From assembly GCF_002443255.2 (NCBI RefSeq), contig NW_019211454.1, positions 59,035,601-59,099,600 on the forward strand: a stretch of DNA of 64,000 nucleotides. Reading direction: 5' to 3'. This DNA is from Varroa destructor (lineage: Eukaryota > Arthropoda > Arachnida > Mesostigmata > Varroidae). Position numbers and translations under genes: made by a program. The notes below the pieces were generated by a model. That model was not told the DNA's origin, searched no databases, and saw only the letters and a program-made list of their open reading frames with translations. Shown here piece after piece: positions 62,853-64,000 of this stretch. Each line of letters begins with the position of its first letter. The stretch's first letter is position 1.

Positions 62853-63237
62853 GTCTGAACACTGTCTTTTTTAGTTTTTAAAGAAGGCTTATAGGAAACA
62901 GTTATCTTTCATTAGCACTGAGAAGGGGCAGATACTATTGTTTCGTCAATGAACAGAGACCTGCTTGAATTAATTTAGATGTGCACATTGTTGCTCCGTC
63001 TGGGCCAACAACAATGACGACGACCGGCAGACAAATGAAACGCGCTCTACGACGGACAAAAAGTGACAACGCGTATTCGATTACACGACTAGCAGACATA
63101 CCAATGTACACTTTGCCGTATGTAGTCTTTCGGCCATTCGGTAGCGAGAAAAGGATCTATTAGTTCTAATAGCATCTGTAATAGATGGCGTGATACTTGC
63201 TTGTCGTGCCCAGTAGCGCCCTGTCGTTCATACTCAG

Positions 63238-63475
63238 TAACAATGTGGAACGCAGAGGTAACAACATGACACCAACATGGTTTGTTTGTCATGATGCCGT
63301 CCTCGAAGTCGTCAGATCGCGGTGTCTCTCATCCATCTGTGTGTTTGCCTTCTATAATCCATATGTCGCCATATCAATTAACAACGATGGGCAAATATTT
63401 TTTCATACGATCATCGGTCCTCTCAAGGAACTAACATCGCCTGATGACTGGCTGGCGTTTCTCGACTGCCCCTAG
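63238..63475 (+). CDS. Candidate terminal exon
   Basis: The acceptor tcgttcatactcag is followed by one base and 78 codons open to TAG, with an internal ATG. The segment includes NNMTPTWFVCHDAV and ends in ELTSPDDWLAFLDCP. An ATTAAA hexamer lies about 80 bases after the stop (around 63553) and could serve as a variant polyadenylation signal. No family is recognised. It is in a different frame context from the candidate at 62594, which has its own stop, so they need not belong together. Confidence 0.13.
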
Positions 63476-64000
63476 CCCCATTTCTCTTTCTTTACCCTTT
63501 TCTCCCTTATCGTCTCTTTCGTTGTTTCGAAGTCTCCTGCTATTCCGATAGGATTAAAAATGTACATGACACTTGGGAACAAGGTTAACGCGCACTGTGA
63601 TGATGCTCTTGAAGGATGACTTCATTAAACAAATAGACTCTGACTGGAACGCGTTTTTCAGCCGCTATATCTAGGCGCTACTCTTGCCCTGCGCCCCCGC
63701 CTCTAATTACGCTTCGTGAGAAACCATGTATGGTGTATGCTCAAAATAATGGTGTGTTAAACTGTAGACCTATCTTTTTGAGGGAAGCTCGTGAGTTTAG
63801 TGTCTACTCGTTGAGAGTGGTGTTTTGCTATATAGCTACTTCTCTGGAGTACAGCAAGATGACAGTACAAGCAACCTTTACGACAACGACGATAACAAAA
63901 ACAACGCTAACCTCCGCGACAAGCCTCAACCATAGCGACAATACGGAAGCGTACCACTAATCAACCTGAGGATCGAGGAAGACGACTAAGGGCAACCGTT

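Larger units (their letters stand above)
53001..64000. other. No supported gene; candidate exons on both strands
   Basis: Candidate exons lie at 55600-55685 (minus), 57022-57131 (plus), 62594-62852 (plus) and 63238-63475 (plus). The longest CAG repeat and a TA-loop hairpin are also here. At 57548-57915 two ATG-initiated frames overlap on opposite strands (62 codons plus, 80 codons minus); at most one could be real. The stretch 57950-58480 is AT-rich and otherwise featureless. Confidence 0.55.

Overview
The window reads as non-coding nuclear DNA from a metazoan, most likely an arthropod. Base composition is balanced and CG dinucleotides are not visibly depleted. There are no operons, ribosome-binding sites or long uninterrupted reading frames, and short microsatellites are scattered throughout, with CAG/CTG triplets strongly over-represented. 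A mite or other chelicerate with large introns would fit, but nothing here fixes the taxon.

No protein-coding gene can be called with confidence. The longest open frame on either strand is 176 codons. That is about what a random 64 kb sequence of this composition should give: a stop frequency near 0.045 per codon over 128,000 codon positions predicts a longest run of roughly 180 to 190. Several of the longest frames are carried by triplet repeats that read as poly-Ala, poly-Leu or poly-Ser. I found no convincing tRNA, rRNA, transposase, reverse transcriptase, CRISPR array or other known mobile element.

What can be supported falls into three groups. (1) Certain simple-sequence features: about 30 microsatellites or homopolymers, a 40-bp perfect palindrome built on a TA repeat (51103-51142), and several clean inverted repeats (17302, 30965, 52958, 55160, 60823). 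(2) Candidate short exons, where a good splice signal coincides with an open frame that looks like a targeting sequence or protein fragment. On the minus strand these include 18012-18093 (reminiscent of the end of a GPCR), 55600-55685 (CUB-like), 3075-3161 (mitochondrial-presequence-like) and 43520-43641. On the plus strand they include three signal-peptide-like first exons (14861-14952, 41454-41588, 57022-57131) and a 51-nt microexon (16867-16917). (3) Weak core-promoter candidates, the best being a TATAAAAA box at 37371 with an initiator 33 bp downstream and a splice donor 49 bp after that.

Layout by eye: 1-10 kb is mixed sequence with few repeats. AT-rich islands lie around 10.0-10.5, 12.8-13.1, 27.7-28.1, 43.9-44.8 and 57.9-58.5 kb. 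Triplet-rich, more GC-rich stretches lie around 15-16, 30-32, 35.5-36.6, 39.6-40.5 and 61 kb. If the candidate exons are real, the window is the interior of one or more genes with long introns, with exons on both strands. Consensus splice sites are expected several times by chance in 64 kb, so each candidate alone is weak.
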